Positions 1 through 6,587 of a stretch of 7,562 bases of DNA are shown here, piece by piece (the stretch's first letter is position 1; every line of letters starts with the position of its first letter). The DNA is taken from NCBI GenBank assembly GCA_016278435.1, contig JADQBU010000314.1, forward strand, positions 1 to 7,562. The letters run 5' to 3'. Made by a program: the position numbers and the translations under genes. The DNA comes from Halanaerobiales bacterium (GTDB taxonomy: Bacteria > Bacillota > Halanaerobiia > Halanaerobiales > JADQBU01). The notes beneath the pieces were generated by a model, which saw nothing but the letters and a program-made list of their open reading frames with translations, ran no database searches and was not told where the DNA came from.

Positions 1-640
1 CCTTACTTGTAACTTCACTTACATTTGCTGTCAGTACATCGATATGGCCACCCAGTATCTGGGTAATACTTTCACTTGTACTGTTATTATTGATCATTCT
101 TAATTCGATACCAGTTAAGCTCTGTAACTGCTTAATACCGAGGAAATCGTCTCCACCATAACCATGGGCATTAATAGACAGTTCATTGGGATGTTCTTTA
201 GCATATTCTACTACATCGTTAATTGAATTAAACGGACTGTCAGGAGTTACTGCCCAGACACAGGGGTCTACAACATGAGCAATAATGGGAGTAAAGCTTT
301 CTAAATTTTCTTTTCTCCCGATTTTGGGATCAAGATAGCCGGCAAACATATTAGGAACATTGGTATAACCGATAAAATAACCGTTTGGATCTTCATGAGC
401 AAGTTTAGACCAGCCATTCCATCCTCCTCCACCGGTAACATTAATAACTGTAACTGGAACTCCAACTACATCTTCCAGAGGATCGGCAAACATTCTGGCA
501 GTTACATCAGTTCCACCCCCGGCGCCATAAGGAATCATTAATGTAATCGGCTTATCAGGATAGGCAGCCAGTGCAGCTCCACTAATTAAGACAACGGTCA
601 ATGCTAAAACAACAATTATTAAACTACTTCTCTTTAACAA
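1..640 (-). CDS. TctC-family (Bug-type) extracytoplasmic solute-binding protein, C-terminus cut by window edge
   Basis: This is the N-terminal 213 codons of the substrate-binding subunit of a tripartite tricarboxylate transporter, which captures a carboxylate outside the membrane and hands it to a TctA/TctB permease. I read it by hand: it opens with TTG at 640, about 8 bases after an AGGGGG ribosome site, and stays open to base 1. Residues 1-24 are a signal peptide (LKRSS, a hydrophobic core, then GAALA|A). There is no lipobox cysteine, so it should be a free periplasmic protein. The mature part begins YPDKPITLMIPYGAGGGTD, the family hallmark at residues 26-44. Later the family blocks PNGY, TPDSPFNSI and LGGHIDVL appear in order. 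The nearest upstream ATG (657) meets a stop after four codons, so TTG is preferred. It lies 130 bases downstream of the DASS carrier; tctB and tctA would be expected beyond the left edge. The family is certain, the ligand unknown. Confidence 0.9.
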   Translation of the reverse strand, partial: MLKRSSLIIVVLALTVVLISGAALAAYPDKPITLMIPYGAGGGTDVTARMFADPLEDVVGVPVTVINVTGGGGWNGWSKLAHEDPNGYFIGYTNVPNMFAGYLDPKIGRKENLESFTPIIAHVVDPCVWAVTPDSPFNSINDVVEYAKEHPNELSINAHGYGGDDFLGIKQLQSLTGIELRMINNNSTSESITQILGGHIDVLTANVSEVTSK

Positions 641-770
641 TTTTAAATCCCCCTCATTTTTTTGTTAAATTTCCAAAATTTACAACATTATAAAACTTTT
701 GAATATCTTTTTTTATCACCTCCCCTGCTTGAAGTCTAGATTTTAAAAAATCCCATTATAAAGGCTTTTA
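641..770 (-). promoter_or_regulatory. Intergenic leader between the DASS carrier and tctC-like gene, with possible promoter and dyad
   Basis: This is the only long gap in the operon and is very AT-rich. On the minus strand it holds two perfect TATAAT hexamers (760-755 and 692-687), neither with a good -35 element at the right distance. Just after the second lies a small dyad, TAAATTT-TGG-AAATTTA (682-666), about where transcription would start and so placed like an operator. A second AT-only palindrome, GATTTT-TT-AAAATC, occupies 752-739. I see no GC-rich stem followed by a T run, so no intrinsic terminator separates the two genes. A separate promoter for the binding-protein gene is plausible but unproven; AT-rich sequence produces such motifs by chance. 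Confidence 0.3.
654..726 (-). other. Near-complete Shine-Dalgarno without an assigned gene; possible 21-codon leader ORF
   Basis: The minus strand reads AGGGGAGGTGAT at 726-715, an almost full complement to the 16S rRNA tail, stronger than the site used by the following binding-protein gene. The only start codon near it is the GTG embedded in the motif (719-717). From there a 21-codon frame runs to TGA at 656-654, beginning V-I-K-K-D-I-Q and rich in Lys, Asn and Phe. Its stop overlaps an ATG (657) that opens a four-codon frame ending inside the binding-protein gene's leader. It could be a leader peptide, a remnant of a lost gene, or a 30S standby site. I recognise no protein family. Confidence 0.25.
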
Positions 771-2186
771 CTATAAACCACCAAAGAGAATAAAAGCCAG
801 TGATATTGTAAGAACACCTGTTAAACTCAACCAGATTCCCGAGACAAGAAAGTCTCTCATCGTAAAGTAACCAGCACTATAAGGTATAACATTGGTAGGA
901 CTGGAAGGAACTAAAATAAAAGCAAGTGATATAGCTAAAGCAGCTGGTCCAGCTACCAGCCAGACATTTAAACCCATTCCCTGAGCCAGTGCGATCATAA
1001 TTGGAGTAATAACCAGTCCGGTTGCAGTATTGCTCGAGAAGAATATCTTGAGAAACTGCACTATTGCAACAATAGCAATAAATCTTAAAACAAGATTCAT
1101 ATTACCAATATTTTGCATAAACGTCTGGGCTAACCAGCCTACTGCACCTGTCTGATATAAGATATTACCGAGACTCAAACCCCCTGCTATCAGGACAATT
1201 GCTCCCCAGTTGACTATTTCTTCGGCTTCTTCCCATTTTAATACCTCAATTGTTGGTAAGAACATTGCTACAGCTACAAATACTGCCACTGCCTGGATGG
1301 GAATCGATAGATTAAAGTAAGTTTCAAGTAAAGGATTTGTCAGCCAGAAGAAAATAGCAATTCCAAATAAAATCAGAGTATTTCTTTCCTTATTTGTCAG
1401 TTCCCCTAACTGAGTCAGTTCTTCTTCTACATATTTTTTATCGATTGGTAAGGTTTTAACTTCCGGTGGAAAAACTTTTTTCAGAATAAGCCAGCTTAAA
1501 GGTAGTAGAAACAATATTGCCGGCACTCCCACCTTCATCCAGTCAATAAATGTTATATTTAATCCTGCCATATCCTGGAGAAAACCTATCGCCAGCACAT
1601 TGGCCCCGTTGCCAACCGGGGTTCCCATGCCGCCAATACCACATCCCCAGGCGATGGCAATCATCAAACCCTTGCCGAAATTACTTTTTAACGGTTCCCT
1701 CCCGGAATTCTCCAGCATTTCCACTGCTATCGGCAGTAAAATCGCTGCCACCCCCATATTGGTAACCCACATGGAGAAAAAAGCTCCTATAGCAAGAAAG
1801 ACAAGTAGTAAACGGGAAGTATCAAAACCAATTTTATGCAAAATAATCAGGGTTAATCTGTAGGTAAATCCTGATCTGGTCAAGGCAGCTGACATAGTCA
1901 TAATACCGATAAAAAAGACAATAATGGAATTACCAAATCCCAGAGTAATTGCTTCTTTAAATGGAGCCAGTCCAAAAAGCGGTATAAATAATACGAGGGA
2001 TAGACCGGTCACGGGAAAAGGAATAGCCTCAGTCATCCATAATATTATGGCAAAAGCCAGAATACCCAGAGCAGTTTTTCCCTTAACCGTGAGACCGGTA
2101 CTGGCCGAAATCGGTAACCAGATAATAAATAGCATTATCAGAACAGCAGCTATTAAAATGAATAAATTCTTTTTTGAATACGTCAA
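771..2186 (-). CDS. DASS/SLC13-family sodium:dicarboxylate symporter
   Basis: A 471-residue polytopic membrane carrier of the divalent anion:sodium symporter family, which imports dicarboxylates or related anions with Na+. The chain is almost wholly hydrophobic segments with a charged loop near residues 238-270. Family landmarks are WMTEAIPFPVT (50-60), MWVTNMGVAAILLP (139-152), GGMGTPVGNGAN (185-196), the second re-entrant-hairpin motif SSNTATG (384-390), and PSSPTN (427-432). The second SNT motif is canonical (S385-N386-T387), but the first reads T142-N143-M144, which may change cation or substrate contacts. The start is TTG at 2186, ten bases after AAGGGG, which lies inside the end of the preceding ligase alpha gene; the next in-frame Met is residue 18, within the first helix. 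The gap to that gene is 6 bases, so translation is probably coupled. Length is usual for the family. The substrate cannot be read from sequence; context suggests the acid handled by the neighbouring enzymes. Confidence 0.92.
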   Translation of the reverse strand: MTYSKKNLFILIAAVLIMLFIIWLPISASTGLTVKGKTALGILAFAIILWMTEAIPFPVTGLSLVLFIPLFGLAPFKEAITLGFGNSIIVFFIGIMTMSAALTRSGFTYRLTLIILHKIGFDTSRLLLVFLAIGAFFSMWVTNMGVAAILLPIAVEMLENSGREPLKSNFGKGLMIAIAWGCGIGGMGTPVGNGANVLAIGFLQDMAGLNITFIDWMKVGVPAILFLLPLSWLILKKVFPPEVKTLPIDKKYVEEELTQLGELTNKERNTLILFGIAIFFWLTNPLLETYFNLSIPIQAVAVFVAVAMFLPTIEVLKWEEAEEIVNWGAIVLIAGGLSLGNILYQTGAVGWLAQTFMQNIGNMNLVLRFIAIVAIVQFLKIFFSSNTATGLVITPIMIALAQGMGLNVWLVAGPAALAISLAFILVPSSPTNVIPYSAGYFTMRDFLVSGIWLSLTGVLTISLAFILFGGL

Positions 2187-2192
2187 TTTAAT

Positions 2193-3065
2193 TCAGCCCC
2201 TTAATGTTTCCTTAAGTATCCCCGGTAAATCATCTGGAACATCTGCTACCTTAACTCCGTGTTCCCTGAGTATTTCTACCTTGGAAAAAGCACTACCGGA
2301 GGACCCCTCCACTAAAGCCCCGGCATGGCCCATGGGTACCCCCTGAGGAGCAGCTTTTCCGGCAATAAAGGCAAATACAGGTTTGCTTAAATCAGGTATA
2401 ATTCTGGCAGCAGTTTCTTCCATATTACCTCCCAGTTCACCTACAATTACAACTGCCTCTACATTGTCATCTTTATCTAATTCCTGCAGGGCATCGGCAA
2501 AAGTGGTACCTACCAGGGCATCTCCACCGATTCCGATAAATTTAGATATTCCAAAACCAGATTTAGAAACCTGGTAACTTATTTCATTCCCAAGACTACC
2601 ACTTCTACTTAAAATAGCGATTGAGCCCGGATTAAATACATGTTCCAACCAGCAGGGCATTATCCCTATCGACCCCACTCCAGGGAAAACCATGCCCGGT
2701 GTATTTGGTCCAAAAACGGTTACACCATTTGTTTCAGCCATAGCAATAATCGTCATGGTATCATGGACAGGAACTCCATCTCCCAGAATAATAATCTGTT
2801 TAACCCCGGCCTCAATTGCCTCCATCGCAGCAGCCTTTGCAAATCTGGGGGGAATAAACTGAATGGCTGTATCTACCTGCTGTTTTTTTACTGCTTCCAG
2901 TACTGTATTATAAACAGGAATACCACTTATACTGGTTCCACCCTTTCCCGGACTTGTTCCAGCAACGATATTGGTTCCATATTCAAGCATCTTTTCAACC
3001 CAGAAACCTGCTTCCCGGCCTGTTATTCCCTGAATTAAAACATTTTGTTTTCCATCAAGATTCAA
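2193..3065 (-). CDS. sucD: Succinyl-CoA-synthetase-type ADP/GDP-forming acyl-CoA ligase, alpha subunit
   Basis: A 290-residue alpha subunit carrying the CoA-binding Rossmann domain and the phosphohistidine domain of an acid:CoA ligase (acid + CoA + NTP to acyl-CoA + NDP + Pi). Visible motifs are the CoA-binding ITGREAGF (14-21) and SPGKGGT (38-44), GPNTPG (119-124), SRSGSLGNE (153-161), the GELGG glutamate (E210) and GHAGA with the phosphorylated H247. The chemistry should therefore be intact. Differences from ordinary succinyl-CoA synthetase as I recall it are T122 where the family has Cys in PNCPG, SLGNE in place of TLTYE, and GDGVPVHD in place of EGIPVLD. Length matches SucD. Start is TTG at 3065 with a strong AGGGGGTGA site about 6 bases upstream that overlaps the beta-subunit stop; the gap is 13 bases. 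The sucD symbol is family level only: succinate as substrate is doubtful, and malate, itaconate, citramalate or another dicarboxylate is possible. Confidence 0.9.
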   Translation of the reverse strand: MNLDGKQNVLIQGITGREAGFWVEKMLEYGTNIVAGTSPGKGGTSISGIPVYNTVLEAVKKQQVDTAIQFIPPRFAKAAAMEAIEAGVKQIIILGDGVPVHDTMTIIAMAETNGVTVFGPNTPGMVFPGVGSIGIMPCWLEHVFNPGSIAILSRSGSLGNEISYQVSKSGFGISKFIGIGGDALVGTTFADALQELDKDDNVEAVVIVGELGGNMEETAARIIPDLSKPVFAFIAGKAAPQGVPMGHAGALVEGSSGSAFSKVEILREHGVKVADVPDDLPGILKETLRG

Positions 3066-3078
3066 ATTTATTCACCCC

Positions 3079-4137
3079 CTATACTGAAGCCAGTAATTCT
3101 TTTGCTGCTTCTTCAATATTTAAATGAACTTTTTTATTTAATTCTGTTTCGACAATCTCTCTTGCTTTCTCTTCACCTGTTCCCCTGATTCTAAAGGAAA
3201 CAGGTATATCAATATCTCGCTCTTTCAAAACATCCACAACCTGCCTTATGATTACATCGGTACGGGCATAAGCCCCAAAAAGATTCACAATCAGGCCTTT
3301 GAGATCCTTTCTTTCAGTCAGCAAAAATTCCAGGGCTTCATCGGCCCGTTTATAGAAATCTCCCCCTACTTCCAGGAAGTTAGCAGGTTTTCCACCATAT
3401 GCTTTAATTACATCCATGGTAGTCATCGTTAGACCTGCTCCATTGGCCAGAACACCAATATCTCCTTCTAAAGAAATATATCGCGGGGATACCCCTTTTT
3501 TAAGATAACTTGCTTCTGGATCTGTAATCAATTTACAGTCAGCAGCTATTACTTCATCATCTTCAGTGATAACCAGAGGATTAATTTCTACCAGAAATGC
3601 CTCCTTTTCTCTGAATACCTTATAAAGGTTTACAAAAAGACGGGCAAGCTTCTTGCGTAAGTCTGCAGATAGATCAAACCTATTAAAAAGTTCCATTCCG
3701 TGATAAGCATAAACCCCGACCAGTGGATTTAATGGTATCTGGCTGATCATTTCCGGCTTTTCGTCGGCCAGTTTTTCAATACTCATTCCACCTTCAGTGG
3801 TACCTATCATTACAGGTTTTTTAATAGCCCGGTTTAACATAAGCGAAACATAGAGTTCTTTTTTGATTGCCAGTTTTTCTTCTACCAGTATTTCATCTAC
3901 TTTTAATCCCTTGATCTCTGTTGCAAATAAGGTTTTAGCCTCTTTCTGGGCTTCTTCTTCGTTACTGGCAAATTTAACTCCTCCGGCCAGTCCTCTACCT
4001 CCGGCCAGAACCTGGGCTTTTAAAACAACCTCACAGTTTAGTCTTTCTGCAATCTCTGCTGCCTCTTCCGGGGTAGTTGCTACTTCACCTGCCGGTGTTT
4101 TTATGCCGTATTTTTTTAATATTTTTTTTTCCTTCAT
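3079..4137 (-). CDS. sucC: Succinyl-CoA-synthetase-type acyl-CoA ligase, beta subunit (start region frame-disturbed)
   Basis: The ATP-grasp beta subunit that partners the alpha subunit just downstream. The intact frame gives 352 residues from ATG 4137: ILKKYGIKTPAGEVA (6-20), the nucleotide-binding AQVLAGGRG (41-49), Mg-binding VEINPLV (183-189) and D200, then the CoA-ligase domain with ANGAGLTM (231-238). It is shorter than usual (about 385-400): the segment after the D200 strand, where typical SucC has a long DDNALFR-type stretch, is reduced to CKLITDPEASYLKK. FLEVGGDFY (254-262), LFGAYARTD (286-294) and RIRGTG (316-321) replace the usual DVGGGA, FGGIxRCD and RLxGTN, so the acid-binding end is remodelled. 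ATG 4137 has only a weak ribosome site; the expected N-terminus lies in another frame starting at TTG 4153 (see separate entry), which would give 357 residues. The family is secure; succinate specificity is not. Confidence 0.9.
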   Translation of the reverse strand: MKEKKILKKYGIKTPAGEVATTPEEAAEIAERLNCEVVLKAQVLAGGRGLAGGVKFASNEEEAQKEAKTLFATEIKGLKVDEILVEEKLAIKKELYVSLMLNRAIKKPVMIGTTEGGMSIEKLADEKPEMISQIPLNPLVGVYAYHGMELFNRFDLSADLRKKLARLFVNLYKVFREKEAFLVEINPLVITEDDEVIAADCKLITDPEASYLKKGVSPRYISLEGDIGVLANGAGLTMTTMDVIKAYGGKPANFLEVGGDFYKRADEALEFLLTERKDLKGLIVNLFGAYARTDVIIRQVVDVLKERDIDIPVSFRIRGTGEEKAREIVETELNKKVHLNIEEAAKELLASV

Positions 4138-4153
4138 ATTCTTTATATCTCAA
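4122..4153 (-). other. Probable true start of the ligase beta subunit, out of frame through an A9 run
   Basis: AAGAGGTG, overlapping the stop of the metallolyase gene, stands 7 bases before TTG at 4153-4151. Reading from that TTG gives M-R-Y-K-E-Y-E-G-K-K, which is the conserved SucC N-terminus (M-x-[IL]-x-E-Y-[EQ]-[GA]-K). The next block, ILKKYGIKTP, lies in a different frame. The two frames join exactly if the run of nine A residues (minus strand, 4130-4122) is read as eight. As written, the TTG frame stops after about 18 codons. The ribosome site, the family N-terminus and the 357-residue length all support TTG as the ancestral start. Confidence 0.75.
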
Positions 4154-4166
4154 TTTTTAACACCTC

Positions 4167-5402
4167 TTAAAGAGAATGATACAATTCTTTGAAGTCAGCA
4201 TCTGTTAGAGGAGCATTTTTCTTGATAGCCAGATCCTTTACCCTGGTTACCAGTGTCTTAATCTGTTCGTCATCTGCTTCATAGCCGAATTCTTCCAGTT
4301 TATATAATATGTTGGCTTTACCGGCTTTTTTACCAAGTATAATTCTATGTTCTTCACCTACAAGATCAGGTGTGTAAGGTTCGACACTTAGAGGAAGTTT
4401 ACGCAGGGCAGCTGTCGGTATTCCAGCTTCCCAGTTAAATATTTTTTCACCAACGACTGGTTTATAAGGAGGCATATCTATACCGCTTAATTCTTTAATA
4501 TATCTGGATAGCTCTCTTATTTTCTCTACCTTTAAGTTGGATTCTACACCATAGAGAAGCTTTAAGGCAAAAACAATTTCTTCCAGCGGAGCATTACCTG
4601 CTCTCTGTCCCAGACCGTTCATAGTACAGGAAAAAGACTCAGCACCTGCCATTAAACCGGAAATGGTATTAATTGTACCAAGACCAAAGTCATTATGCAT
4701 ATGGGTTTCTAATGGTACATCAACCCAGCTTTTGATACTCTTGACCATTAAACTGACAGTTTCAGGAGTAGCTGCCCCCAGAGTATCGACTACACTAATC
4801 TTACTGACAAGACCGGTGTTATCTGCTTTGGTCAGCAGTCTCTTTAAAAACTCACCTCTGGCCCGGGCTGCATCGATCAGGAAAAGAATAACATTGATAT
4901 CTTTCTTGCCGGCATATTCTATAGCATTCATGGTTTTGGTAATAACATCTTCTTCTTCCCACCCGAACTGGTATTTCAAACGGGGAAACCCAACAGGCAC
5001 TTCCAGTATAGCTCCCCAGACTCCAGCATCAACCGCTAAATCAATATCTTTTTCCATAGCTCTGCTCAGGCAAGTTATTTTAGCATCAAGCCCCAGACTC
5101 GAGATAGTTGCAATTGTTTCTTGTTCCCTGGCCGAGACTGCCGGAAAACCAGCTTCAATATATTGAACACCAATTTCATCCAACTTTTTAGCAACCTCAA
5201 TCTTCTGTTCTTTACTAAAACTTACCCCCGGGGCCTGTTCTCCATCTCGCAAAGTTGAATCATGGATTACAATTTCTAAAGGTTTATTGAAATTTCCCTG
5301 TATTCCTGGTGCATAGTTTAACTGGCTAACCCAGTAATTTTCACCTTTCCAGGGCAATGATTCCATTTTATCATCTGCAAAAAATATATTATCTTTATCC
5401 AT
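4167..5402 (-). CDS. Homocitrate/isopropylmalate-synthase-like DRE-TIM metallolyase of uncertain substrate
   Basis: A 411-residue HMGL-like TIM-barrel enzyme of the family that condenses acetyl-CoA with 2-oxo acids (isopropylmalate, homocitrate, citramalate synthases) or cleaves such adducts (HMG-CoA lyase). The barrel starts near residue 42. DSTLRDGEQ (48-56) fits the signature L-R-[DE]-G-x-Q-x10-K, and LETHMHNDFGLG (231-242) supplies the metal-binding H234-x-H236. AIKK ends the short C-terminal subdomain; there is no LeuA regulatory domain. Oddities: a 40-residue N-terminal extension (containing WKGENYWVS), GQRAGN (265-270) for the near-universal GERxGN, and NWEAGIPT (323-330) where synthases have HxxGIHxD, so both subdomain histidines are missing. 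ATG 5402 overlaps the aminotransferase stop by 8 bases, with AGGGAGG about 7 bases upstream, indicating translational coupling. Direction and substrate are unknown; with an acyl-CoA ligase next door, CoA-ester cleavage is as plausible as synthesis. Confidence 0.88.
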   Translation of the reverse strand: MDKDNIFFADDKMESLPWKGENYWVSQLNYAPGIQGNFNKPLEIVIHDSTLRDGEQAPGVSFSKEQKIEVAKKLDEIGVQYIEAGFPAVSAREQETIATISSLGLDAKITCLSRAMEKDIDLAVDAGVWGAILEVPVGFPRLKYQFGWEEEDVITKTMNAIEYAGKKDINVILFLIDAARARGEFLKRLLTKADNTGLVSKISVVDTLGAATPETVSLMVKSIKSWVDVPLETHMHNDFGLGTINTISGLMAGAESFSCTMNGLGQRAGNAPLEEIVFALKLLYGVESNLKVEKIRELSRYIKELSGIDMPPYKPVVGEKIFNWEAGIPTAALRKLPLSVEPYTPDLVGEEHRIILGKKAGKANILYKLEEFGYEADDEQIKTLVTRVKDLAIKKNAPLTDADFKELYHSL

Positions 5403-6318
5403 TATTTTCCTCCCTTTCCTTGATAAACTCTCCTATCCTGTTGAAAGCTTCTTCTAATTGTTCCATTGGTGCCAGTAGTGATATGCGGACAAAACCTTCA
5501 CCTGCTTTACCAAAGATAGTACCGGGGAAGATCAGAACCTGCTTTTTCTTGACAAGTTCCTGGGCAAACTCAAAAGCAGTACTATTTTTACAGTAAGGTT
5601 TTATATTGGCAAAGATGTAGAAAGCACCACTGGGTTTACTGTAGGAAATATTGAATTCATCCAGCTTTTTCATAACAAATTTTCTTCTTTTATCATAAGT
5701 TTCCACGATTTTCTCTGCATCTTCCCGGGCATTTTTGAAGGCTTCAATTGCTGCATGCTGTGATACATTGGGTGCACAGATTGTAGTTGCTGCTTTCATC
5801 TCTGTCATTAATTTGACAACCTCTTCCGGGGCTATCAGATAACCAATCCGCCATCCGGTCATAGAGAATGTTTTGGAAAGAGAATTAATTATTATTGTCC
5901 TTTCCTTCATTCCGGGAAAACTGGCAATACTATGTGCTTTAACATCATCATAAACAAGACCACTGTATATTTCATCAGATATTACCAGTACGTTATGTTT
6001 TTTTGCTACCTCAGCTATCTTTCGTAATGTCTCTTCTGGTATAACAGTAGCTGTTGGGTTATTGGGGGTAACAAGTAAGATGGCCTTTGTCTTTTCAGTA
6101 ATAGCTGATTCAATTAGATCGGGTTGAATAACAAAGTCATCTTCTCCATAAGTAGGTAGCGAAACCAGTTCTCCCCCGGCCATACTTATTGCCATATCAT
6201 AGGGAGTATAGCGCGGTTCAGGTAATATAATTTCATCTCCAGGATTAAGGATGGTCATCATCGTCAAAAAGACTGCTTCCTGGGCCCCGACTGTAACCAG
6301 GACCTCTTCAGGTTTCAC
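5395..6318 (-). CDS. C-terminal fragment of the frameshifted aminotransferase
   Basis: This 307-residue frame carries all the PLP-binding residues (SDEIY, the SLSK lysine at fragment residue 149, and GFVRIS) but lacks the N-terminal arm and the YTQWAGL block. The frame is open back to a TAA at 6411-6409, directly at the shift site. GTG 6318 has an AAAGGAA sequence 6 bases upstream that could serve as a fortuitous ribosome site, but in the restored protein this GTG is simply Val91. A stand-alone product would probably be unstable or inactive. It overlaps the metallolyase start by 8 bases. Confidence 0.6.
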   Translation of the reverse strand: MKPEEVLVTVGAQEAVFLTMMTILNPGDEIILPEPRYTPYDMAISMAGGELVSLPTYGEDDFVIQPDLIESAITEKTKAILLVTPNNPTATVIPEETLRKIAEVAKKHNVLVISDEIYSGLVYDDVKAHSIASFPGMKERTIIINSLSKTFSMTGWRIGYLIAPEEVVKLMTEMKAATTICAPNVSQHAAIEAFKNAREDAEKIVETYDKRRKFVMKKLDEFNISYSKPSGAFYIFANIKPYCKNSTAFEFAQELVKKKQVLIFPGTIFGKAGEGFVRISLLAPMEQLEEAFNRIGEFIKEREENNG

Positions 6319-6362
6319 TTCAATTTCCTTTTCCTGTTGATAATACTCAGCGATTAATTTTC

Positions 6363-6587
6363 TTAACTCATAAAGTCCGGCCCACTGTGTATACCCAGTA
6401 TTCCCTTTTTAAGGGCCTCTATCCCGGCCTCGGTAATCCGGTCCGGTGTGCTTAAATCCGGGTCACCGCGGCCTAAACTAATGACATCTTTCTGTTTGGC
6501 AGCTAAATCGATCATAACCCGTTTTTCACCGGGCTTGGTAAATGAAGTTCTATCAGCTAAATATTCACTAATATTTATTTTGATCAC
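6363..6587 (-). CDS. N-terminal fragment of the frameshifted aminotransferase
   Basis: This 74-residue frame covers the N-terminal arm (ISEYLADRTSFTKPGEKR) and the GRGDPDLSTPDRITEAG block that lines the active site. It matches the family up to EALKKG (residue 62); the last 12 residues (ILGIHSGPDFMS) are out-of-frame readthrough after the shift and match nothing. The same bases in the other frame encode NTGYTQWAGLYEL, which does match the family. It has no function of its own that I can see. Confidence 0.6.
   Translation of the reverse strand: MIKINISEYLADRTSFTKPGEKRVMIDLAAKQKDVISLGRGDPDLSTPDRITEAGIEALKKGILGIHSGPDFMS

Larger units (their letters stand above)
5395..6587 (-). pseudogene. Class I/II PLP-dependent aminotransferase, interrupted by a single-base frameshift
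   Basis: A fold-type I aminotransferase, moving an amino group between an amino acid and a 2-oxo acid. Two abutting frames cover one protein. Adding one base to the A5G3 run at 6410-6403 restores KKGNTGYTQWAGLYELRK and a 397-residue chain, the normal family length. Restored positions: substrate-entry GRGDPDLSTP (39-48), PNNPT (175-179), SDEIY with PLP-ring D205 and Y208, the Schiff-base lysine K239 in SLSKTFSMTGWR, and carboxylate-binding R368 in GFVRIS. No other damage is visible, so sequencing error or a very recent mutation is likely. The start is unsettled: GTG 6587 lies inside its own Shine-Dalgarno (AAGGGGTGATC), while the ideal spacing falls on an ATA eight bases further. The 66-base gap to the upstream creatininase-family gene holds no terminator. 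It resembles aspartate- or PatA-type enzymes; substrate cannot be assigned. Confidence 0.85.

Noticed and set aside
739..752. GATTTT-AA-AAAATC palindrome as a terminator after the DASS gene
   Set aside because: The stem is almost all A-T and is not followed by a T run, so it would not act as an intrinsic terminator.
1924..2346. 140-codon plus-strand open frame
   Set aside because: It lies antisense across the DASS and ligase alpha junction, both of which are well supported on the minus strand; there is no family similarity.
2640..3038. 132-codon plus-strand open frame rich in Cys, Asn and His
   Set aside because: It is antisense to the CoA-binding domain of the ligase alpha subunit; the composition is typical of a shadow frame.
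4663..5166. 167-codon plus-strand open frame
   Set aside because: It is antisense to the conserved TIM-barrel core of the metallolyase, has low-complexity Ser/Leu/Ile composition, and matches no family I recognise.
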